64,000 nt of DNA from Diaporthe sp. PMI_573. Its lineage: Eukaryota; Ascomycota; Sordariomycetes; Diaporthales; Diaporthaceae. The translations under genes and the position numbers were made by a program. The notes beneath the pieces are model-generated. The model had not been told where the DNA came from, did not search any database, and worked only from the letters and a program-made list of their open reading frames with translations. Location: the NCBI GenBank assembly GCA_021399435.1, contig JAJTUP010000002.1, positions 3,100,001 to 3,164,000 on the forward strand. The letters run 5' to 3'. Positions 25,529-34,262 of this stretch are shown here, piece after piece (the stretch's first letter is position 1; every line of letters starts with the position of its first letter).

Positions 25529-25830
25529 AACTATTTATATTTATTTAAGTTTCTCTTTTTAGCTAAAAACTATAGTTAGTATCTTAAAAAGACAAGATAT
25601 AATTTTTTAAAAAAATAGTAATTTTTACTATATAAGACTTTTTATAGTAACTTTACAATCTTTTATAAACCTATTTATAGTTAAAAGCCGCCTGCCATTT
25701 TGCGCTAAAAGCTATAGCGTTAAGCCGTGCCTAGTCTGTTTGCGCCGATATTGTTAATAAGCTGTCAGCCTGTTAAGGTTAAAGCTATCGCGGGCCGCAA
25801 GCAACCTAGTCTGATGCCGTCAAGCACTAT

Positions 25831-26367
25831 GTGAAAGTGCCATTGCCGTGTGACTCAGGCCTTTACAAGTTGGCCAAAATGGACGATGATAAAAGCAGCC
25901 ATTGCCCCAACTGTCTCGTAGGACACACACAGGTTCTGGCTCTGCTCAAACACACCCATCAAGACCACACAAAAGCAATCATTCAGCCTGCCGCGCCACT
26001 AAAGCCGAGACAACTGCCAGTCAAGCTTAAACCAGTGCACACATTTGAGACCCAGGTAAGGCAACCACATTCTATTGTCTAGATGCGTAGACCTGACAGC
26101 TCTGTAGCCATAGAAATAGACTTTAACTATAACAAGCAAGTCTGTGCCGATACAAGAATATTATTTGCAAAGGCAAAGAAGCATAACAACAAGAGACCTC
26201 GCTTAACCAAACAAATCAACATATTTATTGCCACCTTAGAGAAGTTTAAGGACTATTCTAAACAAATAGACCAGCTTATTGCTCTTAAAACAATAATTAA
26301 AAACAACAAGTCAAAGAGAGGAAAGAGGGCAGCTGAGGATAGAAAGCGTTTCTTTAATAAGATTTAA
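25831..26367 (+). pseudogene. Small unrecognised protein gene, copy B, with one in-frame TAG
   Basis: Two stop-free segments, 25,831-26,082 and 26,083-26,367, lie in one frame and are separated by a single TAG at 26,080-26,082 that fits a RIP-altered CAG. Together they describe a basic protein of about 178 residues. Near its N-terminus is a possible zinc-binding pattern, HCPNC followed by KHTHQDH. The C-terminal half is Lys/Asn-rich, with DFNYNKQVCAD and an amphipathic stretch ending KRGKRAAEDRKRFF. The frame stays coding-like upstream of 25,831 (TQSDAVKHYVK after another TAG), and there is no clear ATG, so the true start is lost or further left. I do not recognise the family. The part shared with copy A spans 25,724-26,482. 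Confidence 0.5.
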
Positions 26368-26482
26368 CATTCAAAACCTCGTTACAGAAATATTACATAG
26401 TTAAATACAAATTAGTTAAAAATATACAATTATAGGTCTTTTACCCTTATACCCAGGAGGGATATATATATATATATATTAT

Positions 26483-27539
26483 AAAAAGATCTTTACTAAA
26501 TAAATACTATAATCTTTATTTAAATATATAGCTACTAACTTTAAAAGAAGTTAAGATAAAGAAATAATTTAAAATATTATATAGATAGCTTCTTTAAAGC
26601 TTATAAGGGCCATTTTTTTAATATATTAGTTTGTAAATAGTTAAACAGTGGAGGCACTTTACCCTTGCTTGCTTGCTCTGCTTGCTTGCTCCCATAAAGC
26701 GCCTCTACCGTAGATAGACCCTTTAGGCCGCAGAGAGGTCTGCTTAGTTAGCCTAGTGCGGGGATTTAGAGAAAAAGATTATATATACAAAGATCTAAGT
26801 TGTAAACAAAACGCTAGGATTTTAGGGTTTAATAGGGACAAAGCAATTATTAATTAAAACTAATTTGTTAATTTCCTTACGATCAAGAAGTCGTGACACT
26901 AAGTAACCATATTTATTAAATGCAGAAAATTTCAAGGACCATTTTTATATACGCAGCATGGCGAGACAGAGAATTAATATTTTTTAGCGGGAGATACATA
27001 CTGAGAGATTTAACATTGTACGGGATAAAGACCATTCTAAAAGAATGGCATAGCCTATCTTTAAAACTTTTATAATAAACTCTTAAACCTCTTAGAAAAA
27101 ATACTAAAAGAAGTTTATAAACTAATAGAAAGAGGATATAATAATCTTATACTCCTCTATATCTATACTCTTATTATTAATAATAAAGACCTTTTAAGCT
27201 AGTAAAGAAGTATAAGAAAATAGAGGGAATAAAAGGGAATATTAAGGTATATTTATAAGAGGACTACTAGAAAATATATTAAGCTATTAAAGACTTTATA
27301 TATGGGCTCTAGGCTGCTGGGGAAGAAACGAGTGACTGAGCAGACAGACAGACAGACAGTTGAAAGGAAGAATACAGTGTGGCCGAAGCCGTGGCTGTTT
27401 AACTGGATTGTAAATGTGTTTGGGAGAGGCAGAATGGGGAGTAGTGCAAGTTTGGTCTAAGTTAGTCGGCATCGAGGACCAAAAGGGCTTCAAAAGAGCA
27501 CAGAGTTATATGAAATGTTGCGTTGATCATTTCAGCGAT
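26483..27539. other. Edge of the AT-rich block, no gene
   Basis: AT-rich DNA continues to about 27,300 and then changes to balanced composition within about 100 bp. Near 26,660-26,690 there is a short CTTGCTTGCT repeat, and near 27,340-27,360 a short CAGA repeat. No supported reading frame is present; the 65-residue minus ORF at 27,296-27,493 is low-complexity and untested. Confidence 0.5.
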
Positions 27540-28925
27540 CTATAGAGACTCGTTCTGCAGCAACATTGTCAAGCCCGTTCTTAGAGCCTCCAATGCCCCT
27601 TTGCTCGGTTCGCCTTGACCAAAACAGTGGCATAGCTCCATGTAAAGAAGATCTTCATCGCTGCAAGGAACCTTGACAAGCCCGGCTATCTCCTGGACAA
27701 TTTTCCTCAGAATCATACCCCTGTCCTTTCGGTTGCTAGCTGCGGTATGAAGGATCTCAGTTATAAGTGTAGCGCTTGTGTGATACGTCCGGCTGTCTCC
27801 TTGGATCTTTTGCTCGCTCAAGGCATCTCGTATAGCATTTTGATAGACCTTACGATAATGGGCCAGCGTCTGTGGCAAATCCCCTTGCATTTCGGGATTA
27901 TGGAGAACTCCGTCAGACCCGTATCCGTACATACCTGGATCCCAGTCTCGAATCAACCAGGCGGGGTATCTAAGATTGCCTAAAGACCTGGGCCAGGCGC
28001 CGACGCCTTCCCAATCGAGAATGCCAACAAGGTCTCCCTGTGGCGAGACAAGGAAGTTCTGGAGGTCAAAATCCGGATGGGTGAGGACAAATGAGTGAGC
28101 ATCGGCCGCGAAAAAGTCGTCCATGCAGACAACAAAGAACTGCAGAAGTCGTCTTTGGCCAAGAAAAAATTCCGACGAGTCAAGTTTCGGCCTGTTGAGT
28201 GCACTGGTATAAAACTCTTTGGCTGTCTTGTAAGGCCCGCTTGGGAAGTAGACAGGCATGTAGTCGGGATTGTCCTGCTCCAGGCGCTCAGCAAATGCGT
28301 CAATGTCCAGCTCACGGCAGCAACCAACACTAGGCGGTCGATCATCGCTAAACGTTAAGCGGCCGCCCTCACTGAACGAGAACTGGCTGAGCTGAACCAT
28401 AGCTGACGCCACGTCCTTGAGAATGCGGGTTCGGCGGCGGTGGTAATCCTCTTCCGACATGCCCGGGTACTCGGCAAACCAGAAGTCGTACAAAGAGATC
28501 CCGGGTATGAACGAAAGCCATATGTGCGGACAGCGGAGAGGGTTGTCGGGAGTTTTGCAGAATCCGAAGACGTCGGGGATGGGAATTGTGGTATGCTTCC
28601 GAATGAGCTGCATTGTCCGGGCTTCTGATTCCAGCTCGTCGGCGCATAGGGTGTTCCAATGCCTGGGTGTCCCGTTAATAGGGATTTTAAGAAGCCATGC
28701 TATTCCTCGATCTCTAAATTCGATTGGGAATAGGATATTGAAGGATCCATGGAGTGGCGCTTCGACAACGGGTGGGCGCGCCAGACGGTCTTTGGGATGT
28801 TTGCTGTCCCAGATCTTGGTGGCCATTCCAGGAACCGAATCCAATCGAACGACAGCGAGAACTGGGAGAAAGGACGCCAGCTCATCCTCTTCGGCGTCAG
28901 CGGGCGATGGGTTATTCTCAGGCAT
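27540..28925 (-). CDS. APH-family (aminoglycoside phosphotransferase-like) protein
   Basis: A single uninterrupted frame of 461 codons. The fold is that of the APH/choline-kinase-like family common in fungi. The key motif is THPDFDLQNFLV at about residues 282-293, which supplies the H-x-D-x4-N catalytic loop, followed by GILDWEG at about 301-307 with the metal-binding Asp. An N-lobe segment with WLLKIP (about 77-82) and a Glu-rich helix ELESEARTM provide the likely nucleotide-binding Lys and its partner Glu. Fungal members mostly have no known substrate, so small-molecule or protein phosphorylation is only family inference. No signal peptide or membrane segment is visible. It is the first intact gene next to the AT-rich block and is transcribed towards it. 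The start at 28,925 (MPENNPSPADAEED) is the first Met of the frame. Confidence 0.85.
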   Translation of the reverse strand: MPENNPSPADAEEDELASFLPVLAVVRLDSVPGMATKIWDSKHPKDRLARPPVVEAPLHGSFNILFPIEFRDRGIAWLLKIPINGTPRHWNTLCADELESEARTMQLIRKHTTIPIPDVFGFCKTPDNPLRCPHIWLSFIPGISLYDFWFAEYPGMSEEDYHRRRTRILKDVASAMVQLSQFSFSEGGRLTFSDDRPPSVGCCRELDIDAFAERLEQDNPDYMPVYFPSGPYKTAKEFYTSALNRPKLDSSEFFLGQRRLLQFFVVCMDDFFAADAHSFVLTHPDFDLQNFLVSPQGDLVGILDWEGVGAWPRSLGNLRYPAWLIRDWDPGMYGYGSDGVLHNPEMQGDLPQTLAHYRKVYQNAIRDALSEQKIQGDSRTYHTSATLITEILHTAASNRKDRGMILRKIVQEIAGLVKVPCSDEDLLYMELCHCFGQGEPSKGALEALRTGLTMLLQNESL

Positions 28926-29558
28926 GTTGAAATACTGGTTGTGCGAGGTAGAAAGCGTTGAAGTTAGATGTTCTTGACGAGGAAAGGCTGCGAGCGGAAA
29001 TGCAGTGAAGAATCGAGTGGTGGAAATGTGTACTTCTTTCTTGTTTCGTAGCGTGGCAACGGTGTCCCGAGTGATTGATTCTTATAATAGCGTTCCAGAC
29101 GTTGTCGCTCCTATTGGCGTTGACGGATTGAAGGAATGGAAGTCTAGCGAGCCCACCCCGCAGGAGCAGGAAGTGGGGCTGCTGTAGGCCTACGGGGAAA
29201 GAGGTGGCGGATCCGCTGAGCGCTGCGTGGACACGGGTGCCTTAGGCCTTAGGCTGCAGCGCCCCACGAGGCTTCACGACAGGCTATCGAACACATAGCC
29301 AATCGAGCCCTCAGCGCTGAGCAAACGGATTTCCTCACAAGCCTCTTCAACATCCCTTCGCTTCGCAACAGCCATATCATGGCCCAGTTTATGGTCTGGT
29401 GGCCCTCGGCCGTCTGTGACGGGCTAGGCCCGCGGCTGGCCTTGGCATTCACTCTCGGCCTGTTGTTATTCCCGCCTTCGGGATGTATACGGATTAAGAA
29501 CGCAACCGGTACCAACAGCAGTTGTTTGTTTTTCATTCTCTTTTCTTCAGTTTAGGAT
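28926..29558. other. Intergenic region upstream of the APH gene
   Basis: It is balanced in composition and contains the presumed promoter of the APH gene near 28,930-29,150. A 15-bp string, CAGTTTATGGTCTGG, at 29,385-29,399 recurs at 29,976-29,990 inside the transposase fragment. The 95-codon minus ORF at 29,249-29,536 has no recognisable features. Confidence 0.4.
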
Positions 29559-30000
29559 TCACCTAGCTAAGTTACCGTCAATTGCAAAGACATTGCCTTG
29601 AACCTTTACAATATGGGCCTTAACAAAGCACTTTAACTCCTTGCTATACGAGCGCTTAAGGATACTAAAACAACCAACGTCGAGTGGCTGGGTGATGTGT
29701 GAAGAGTGCGTAGGGAGGCAGAGGGCGATAATGTTCTTCTCCTTGCAAAACTCCTCGAACTGGGCGGAGAAGTGGCTCTCATGGCCGTCAAGGACAATCA
29801 TCCGATATACATCCACCCGCTGGTCGTACGTATACTTATCGAAGTGCTGTATCCATTCCAGAGCTGTCTGATTATCTGTCCAGCCGTTTGGCGAAGTTTT
29901 GATAGCCCACGTACAATCGAGGTTGGTCTCCGTGTACCAAGACGAGAGGTGGACTTTGCCCTGCAGGATCAAGTACAGTTTATGGTCTGGACTATTGAGA
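29559..30000 (-). pseudogene. Pogo-type (DDE) transposase fragment
   Basis: A stop-free minus frame extends from 30,080 to 29,559, of which about 30,000-29,600 resembles the DDE superfamily endonuclease of fungal Tc1/pogo transposons. Visible motifs are KVHLSSWYTE, IKTSPNGWTDNQTALEWIQH, the second catalytic Asp in IVLDGHESH, and the third in SSHITQPLDVG followed by LKRSY. The first catalytic Asp (the N-x-D-E-type segment), the helix-turn-helix N-terminus and the C-terminus are missing. It is therefore a truncated relic of about 130 residues against more than 450 in complete elements. No terminal inverted repeats were found. Unlike the left block, it has few RIP-type stops. Confidence 0.75.
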
Positions 30001-30195
30001 GCGCTGACTTCAGCTTCCCCCCAGTCCCACTCCCACAACCTACCCCCCAGCCTAAGGTCCCTACTCGCTTTCGTCTCCATCTATGGAAGCTCCCCAACCG
30101 GGTTATGAAAACCCCCCCTCTCCACTCCTGTTCGCAGTCCACCCGAGCTCGGAGTTGTGGGCGCATACGAGCACCCAGCTCTGGAGCTGGGAATC

Positions 30196-30795
30196 TCACT
30201 TCTGGTGGCCAGTACGCTCCGAGGGTGAGAAGCACGGATAAAGCTCTTCCAAATTGTCTTCAACGCGGATCCCGTCATCATAGCATGTCGGGGTCATGTC
30301 GTCGGTAAAGTACGGACGCGGGCCCTTGTCGACCTCCTGTATCCACGCAATCTCGCGAGCAACCCTCGCATCCAAGGGCGGTTTTCTATCCACCTGGTAC
30401 CTGTTGTCGTCTCCTAGCTTAGTAACCGCGTGGATGGGCCGCGCAACGGTCTCATCTATCTCTCTGCGGAACTCGGGCGTACAGTAATCGAGAAACATGT
30501 CGAAACAAACGATCATGCGGTTGCGGCGGAGCTGTGCGGCGTACAGCTGTGCCTGCGCGCTGGCAGCTTTGCAGGTGTTTGTGGATGATGATGTTTTTGA
30601 GTGTGTAGCCGTTACGTGGCCAAGCTGGCCAAGGAGAGCAGTGGTAAACTCGTCGGCCAAATTCCTAGCCAGGGCAAACGCCGTCGACGAGTGCCGGGAC
30701 GCGGGCACGGGCTGGTACTTGACATCGGCAAGACATCGTATCGTGCCGTCCGCCTTCAAAGCAGCCAAGGTTACAGGCGAGACGTTTAGTTGCAT
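30196..30795 (-). CDS. Hypothetical protein, 199 aa
   Basis: A minus-strand frame of 199 codons without introns starts MQLNVSPVTLAALKADG. The protein is soluble-looking, with no signal peptide or transmembrane segment. It has an Ala-rich helical middle (AQAQLYAAQLRRNR) and a charged second half containing PPLDARVAREIAWIQEVDKG and YFTDDMTPTCYDDG. I do not recognise a domain. The C-terminus lies next to the transposase fragment, so the original 3' end could have been lost by that insertion. Overlapping plus-strand ORFs (for example 30,497-30,829) are less protein-like. It may be a real orphan gene or the remainder of a longer one. Confidence 0.45.
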   Translation of the reverse strand: MQLNVSPVTLAALKADGTIRCLADVKYQPVPASRHSSTAFALARNLADEFTTALLGQLGHVTATHSKTSSSTNTCKAASAQAQLYAAQLRRNRMIVCFDMFLDYCTPEFRREIDETVARPIHAVTKLGDDNRYQVDRKPPLDARVAREIAWIQEVDKGPRPYFTDDMTPTCYDDGIRVEDNLEELYPCFSPSERTGHQK

Positions 30796-32775
30796 CTTGG
30801 TATCTGTTCGTTCTGCGCGAGTTGGGTGAGTGTTGAGGTGAATTCCATCAACGCGGGGTTCGGCTGGCCGTCCCAGGATATTTAAGCGCGCTAACAGCTG
30901 TTTTCCCAGGACTGAGGTGCAGGCACCTCAGGCGTCGCATTACCCGTTCGGTTGGCTGGCGTTGATGGCAAGGGTTTGGAGAAAACCGAGCGCAGGCGCT
31001 CAAATACGCTCGTTAAGGGGAAGCTTGTTTTAGACATTGAACCAGTGATTTAAATCAGTTCATACCACTGTATGAAGGCGCTGCGTATGGCTTCGGCTGT
31101 ATACGGAATAGAAACGAAACCAGTTAAATCAGTTCAAGCTAGTCTACAATGCCCAGGGCAGTATGTAGGCACCCCAATACCTCATAGCAACTATAAATCT
31201 ATGCATTCGCTCGTTCTGGGTGCCTGGCTCTGCGTTGCCCGATTCCCTGCCTGGATACGAAGCGTGCTGGTTCTACGTGACGACAAGCACTTCCACTAGT
31301 CTGCCATGTGCCTATCGGCTGGCGGGTCTGGATGCTTTCATGCCCATACCCATTCAGGCAGTCACGTCGTCGCGATACTGGTCCGACACGCCCTTCTCGC
31401 ATCATGAACCCCTTCTCGCCGTTGCGAGCGCCGTTTCAAACTGAGACCGTTTTGTGCTTGTTGGTGGGGACCTCACAACCGACCGTGCCCGGGGTCCATC
31501 TAGGCAGCCACCTCGTTGCGATAGCCAACCTCTTCCCTAGCTGTCGAGAACATATCCTAGACCAGCCGTCGAGCGGGTTTTGAAGGTAGTTAGGAGGCTC
31601 TTGGACACTTCGAAAGCTCCGGTTGTTCGTCACGGCCGGGGGCGTGTCGTACATTGAAAAGGAGAGGCACGGAGTATCTGTCATTTGGTCAGATCCGACA
31701 GCTGGAGATGCTTGGGAGGGGTTTCTTCACGTGTCTATGAGATTGCTTCGGTCGCCAAATGCCGACATGCGCGGCGTTGCATGTCTGAGTTGGCGTGCGG
31801 CAATTTTGCTATTGGCTGGTCGAACCGAAAGGAAATGAGGGGGAGGAGGAGGAAAGGCAGAATCTAGGCTTGGGGCGAAAGGCATGAAAAAGTATTTATC
31901 ATGAACAGTCGACCACGCCGCCAAACAACTGGTACGCGGAGCGCCAGGGCTGAGGGACCAAAAGTCAGGCCGCGACCGGGTGGAGCGAGGCCGACCACTC
32001 AGAAACCGGAAGCCTCGACAGCAACACACGTCTTACAACCACATAGCATTTGCGTAATTTGAAGTATGTTTGTACCTTAAGAATGATCTTCTGATTCGAT
32101 GACATTTCTTAAAATCTGTGGTTGTAAGGGATGTGTGAGCATATCAAATTATACCCTTTGCTTTTTTGCTCGCAACATCAGATTTGCTCGCGACCTCAAA
32201 CCTGCACATTATACCGGCAATATAAGGCTCATCATGATCTTCATCAGCTCCGGTCCTTTGTGGGGAAAGAAGTAGAAGAACCCGTTGGCCTCGCTAGAAC
32301 GATGGAAAAGAAGATTGCCGGACAGCTTAGAAAAGTATACTAGATGGAACCTCGCCCACGCCATGTGGCATCAACAGTTTGGCAAAAAGCCTAATTTGGA
32401 CGTCTGAGCACAAGCTCTAGCTGGGGAGCCGTCTTTTGACATCATGGCACGCTAGACTCGATCGCACCTCGAGGGCACCAATACGAACGCGATGTGATGG
32501 TGTTCGTCTACTTCCGTCTTGGCGATGATGCATCTAGAGGGGCTTCCGGCTCCTGGTACGCTAGAATATCGAGCTGCAGGTCCCATGCAGTGTGCCGGTT
32601 CTCCAAAGAGGGGGCCGATCATTTAAACACTCGAGGTAGCGCGATCTTTCATTGTGTTTTGGGCCGCCGGGGTCCCGGTCACTTCCAGCATCATCTCGTC
32701 CTCTACTCGACACGTCGATCAACTTCGGCCTCGAGTTGTTCCCTATACCTTCGAGCCGGTGGACGTATCAAGACC
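30796..32775. other. Long intergenic region, no supported gene
   Basis: About 2 kb of balanced sequence with only short overlapping ORFs on both strands and no recognisable domain or splice-linked frame. A GAAACCAGTTAAATCAGTTCA string near 31,115-31,135 echoes an ACCAGTGATTTAAATCAGTTCA string near 31,040-31,060, a small imperfect repeat of unknown meaning. The right part must include the promoter of the receptor-like gene at 32,776. Confidence 0.4.
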
Positions 32776-34262
32776 ATGAGGCTCAGACTGATACTGGGCG
32801 TGGCCCTCACCACACTGTTCTGGACGTGCTCGGCGCAGACGAACCAGACTGCATTCCTCGCTGCATTTGCACGTTCCAGCATGTGCCGTGAGTGTCTATC
32901 CGTCAATCCATCAAGACTGTAAGAGATCTCACCGCTGATGGAGTCATACACAGCAACAATGCATCCTCTCGAATATACCCGAATCAGCATGTAAAACATT
33001 CAGCAACGCCACGTGCATATGTACAGATCAGCGACTCAAAGACGTTACCCAGGCCTGCCTGGTGGATGCTTGCAGCGTGTCCGAAATACTCACGGTCGGG
33101 AGGGTCAAGCCGAGGCGTGCAACACACCCTTGCGGTCCCAGAAGGCGAGGTTGATGGCCCCCTTGGCCGTCGAGCTGTTGGGAATCCCGGCGGTGCTCCT
33201 GCGGCTGTTCAGTAGATGGAGATATACGGCCGGATACGAGATCGATGACTGGATCATGGTTGCATGTCTCCCGATATTCATCGTGTTCGAAGTCGTGGGC
33301 CATATCTGTTCGTGCTCCTCCTCTTCCTCCCCACCCTTCACTGGAGCACACACACGTGTCTCTTGTGCAGAATATAAAGAGTATTCGACAGAGCTGACCC
33401 CATCCTCACAGCTGGCCAACTGGGATTTGGCGTCGACGTATGGTTGGTCGAGCCAGAGGTCTTCTCATACGCACTGAGGCTATTCTACATTGACGAGTCG
33501 TTCTACCTCACCGTGCTCGTCCTGACCAAGATTTCTATCCTCTTCTTCTACCTTCGTATTTCCCCGCAGAAGAAGTTTCGGTGGACCTGCTACGGCGTGA
33601 TGGCCTGGGTGGGCGTGAGCGGGGTCATCTTCGTCTTCATGCAGATATTCCAGTGCATTCCGATAGAATTCGTCTGGCAAGGCTGGCTCGGAACCTTTGG
33701 GCCGCACCGATGCCTCAACGTGCACGCCCTGACATACACGGCCGCCGCATTCAGTATCACGCAGGATCTTGTCATACTAATTATGCCCCTGCCCCTGCTC
33801 TGGAACCTGAACACGGGCCTGCGGCAGCGCATCGACATCGGCATCATGTTCAGCCTGGGCTTCTTCATCCTCCTCACCAGCTGCATCCGCCTCGCCTTCA
33901 TTGTCAAGTTCGCCAACACGTACAACCCGTCGCGGGACCACGTGGGGCCCCTGATCTGGTCCGGGCTCGAGTGCGGCATCTCCATGATCGTCACCAGCCT
34001 GCCCGGAATCCGGACAATGCTCACGCGCAGGCGGTCGGCGCTGGCCGGATCGACCGCGGTGAAGCGGTCCGACTACGCGTCTCAGGGCTCGTCGCGCTGG
34101 GGAAGCAGGTCCCTGTCCGGCAAGAAGAGTACCAACTGGTCGCTTTTCAGCACAAAAGCCGGCACCCAGGTTCAGAATGAGAGTGAGGTCGAGCTGGGTG
34201 ACAAGAGCCGCGTTCCCGCCGGGCAGAGGCAGCCTTCGTTTGAGCGAGGGTATTACCCTTGA
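32776..34262 (+). CDS. CFEM / Pth11-type seven-transmembrane receptor-like protein (5' end frame-disrupted)
   Basis: The 3' exon (33,412-34,262) encodes a fungal rhodopsin-like membrane domain with several hydrophobic helices, for example ESFYLTVLVLTKISILFFYL, and a Ser-rich cytoplasmic tail. Intron 33,308-33,411 (GTTCGT...CAG, phase 1) joins it to 33,013-33,307, which has YEIDDWIMVACLPIFIVFE. Upstream, an ATG at 32,776 gives a signal peptide (MRLRLILGVALTTLF). A CFEM domain is recognisable from DCIPRC (32,847-32,864), CICTDQRLKD and ACLVDACSVSEIL (32,990-33,100). An intron 32,888-32,987 fits. However, signal peptide, DCIPRC, CICTD and the later ACNTP segment do not share one frame: two 1-nt shifts are needed. 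Either the assembly has indels or the 5' part is decayed. CFEM-GPCRs are surface sensors expanded in plant-associated fungi. Confidence 0.65.

Larger units (their letters stand above)
24173..25530 (+). pseudogene. Small unrecognised gene, copy A (RIP-degraded, interrupted)
   Basis: This segment is a diverged duplicate of 25,724-26,482. It has the same order of landmarks: GCCGTGCCTAGTCTG, the codons for HCPNC, and a Lys/Asn-rich 3' part ending in a TA-repeat. Compared with copy B it has many C-to-T changes that create stops, a 6-bp deletion (CTTTAC) near 24,310, and a 532-bp repeat inserted at 24,717-25,248 with a TAAAC duplication. It cannot encode the protein. Confidence 0.65.

Noticed and set aside
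1..27300. CRISPR array or bacterial-type operon in the repeat-rich left part
   Set aside because: The repeats are retrotransposon LTRs and coding minisatellites; there is no spacer-repeat pattern and the genome is fungal.
29706..30308. 200-codon plus ORF
   Set aside because: It is antisense to the transposase fragment and to part of the hypothetical gene and has no recognisable features.
33028..34024. Minus-strand ORFs over the receptor-like gene
   Set aside because: They are Arg/Pro-rich shadows of a membrane protein coding sequence.
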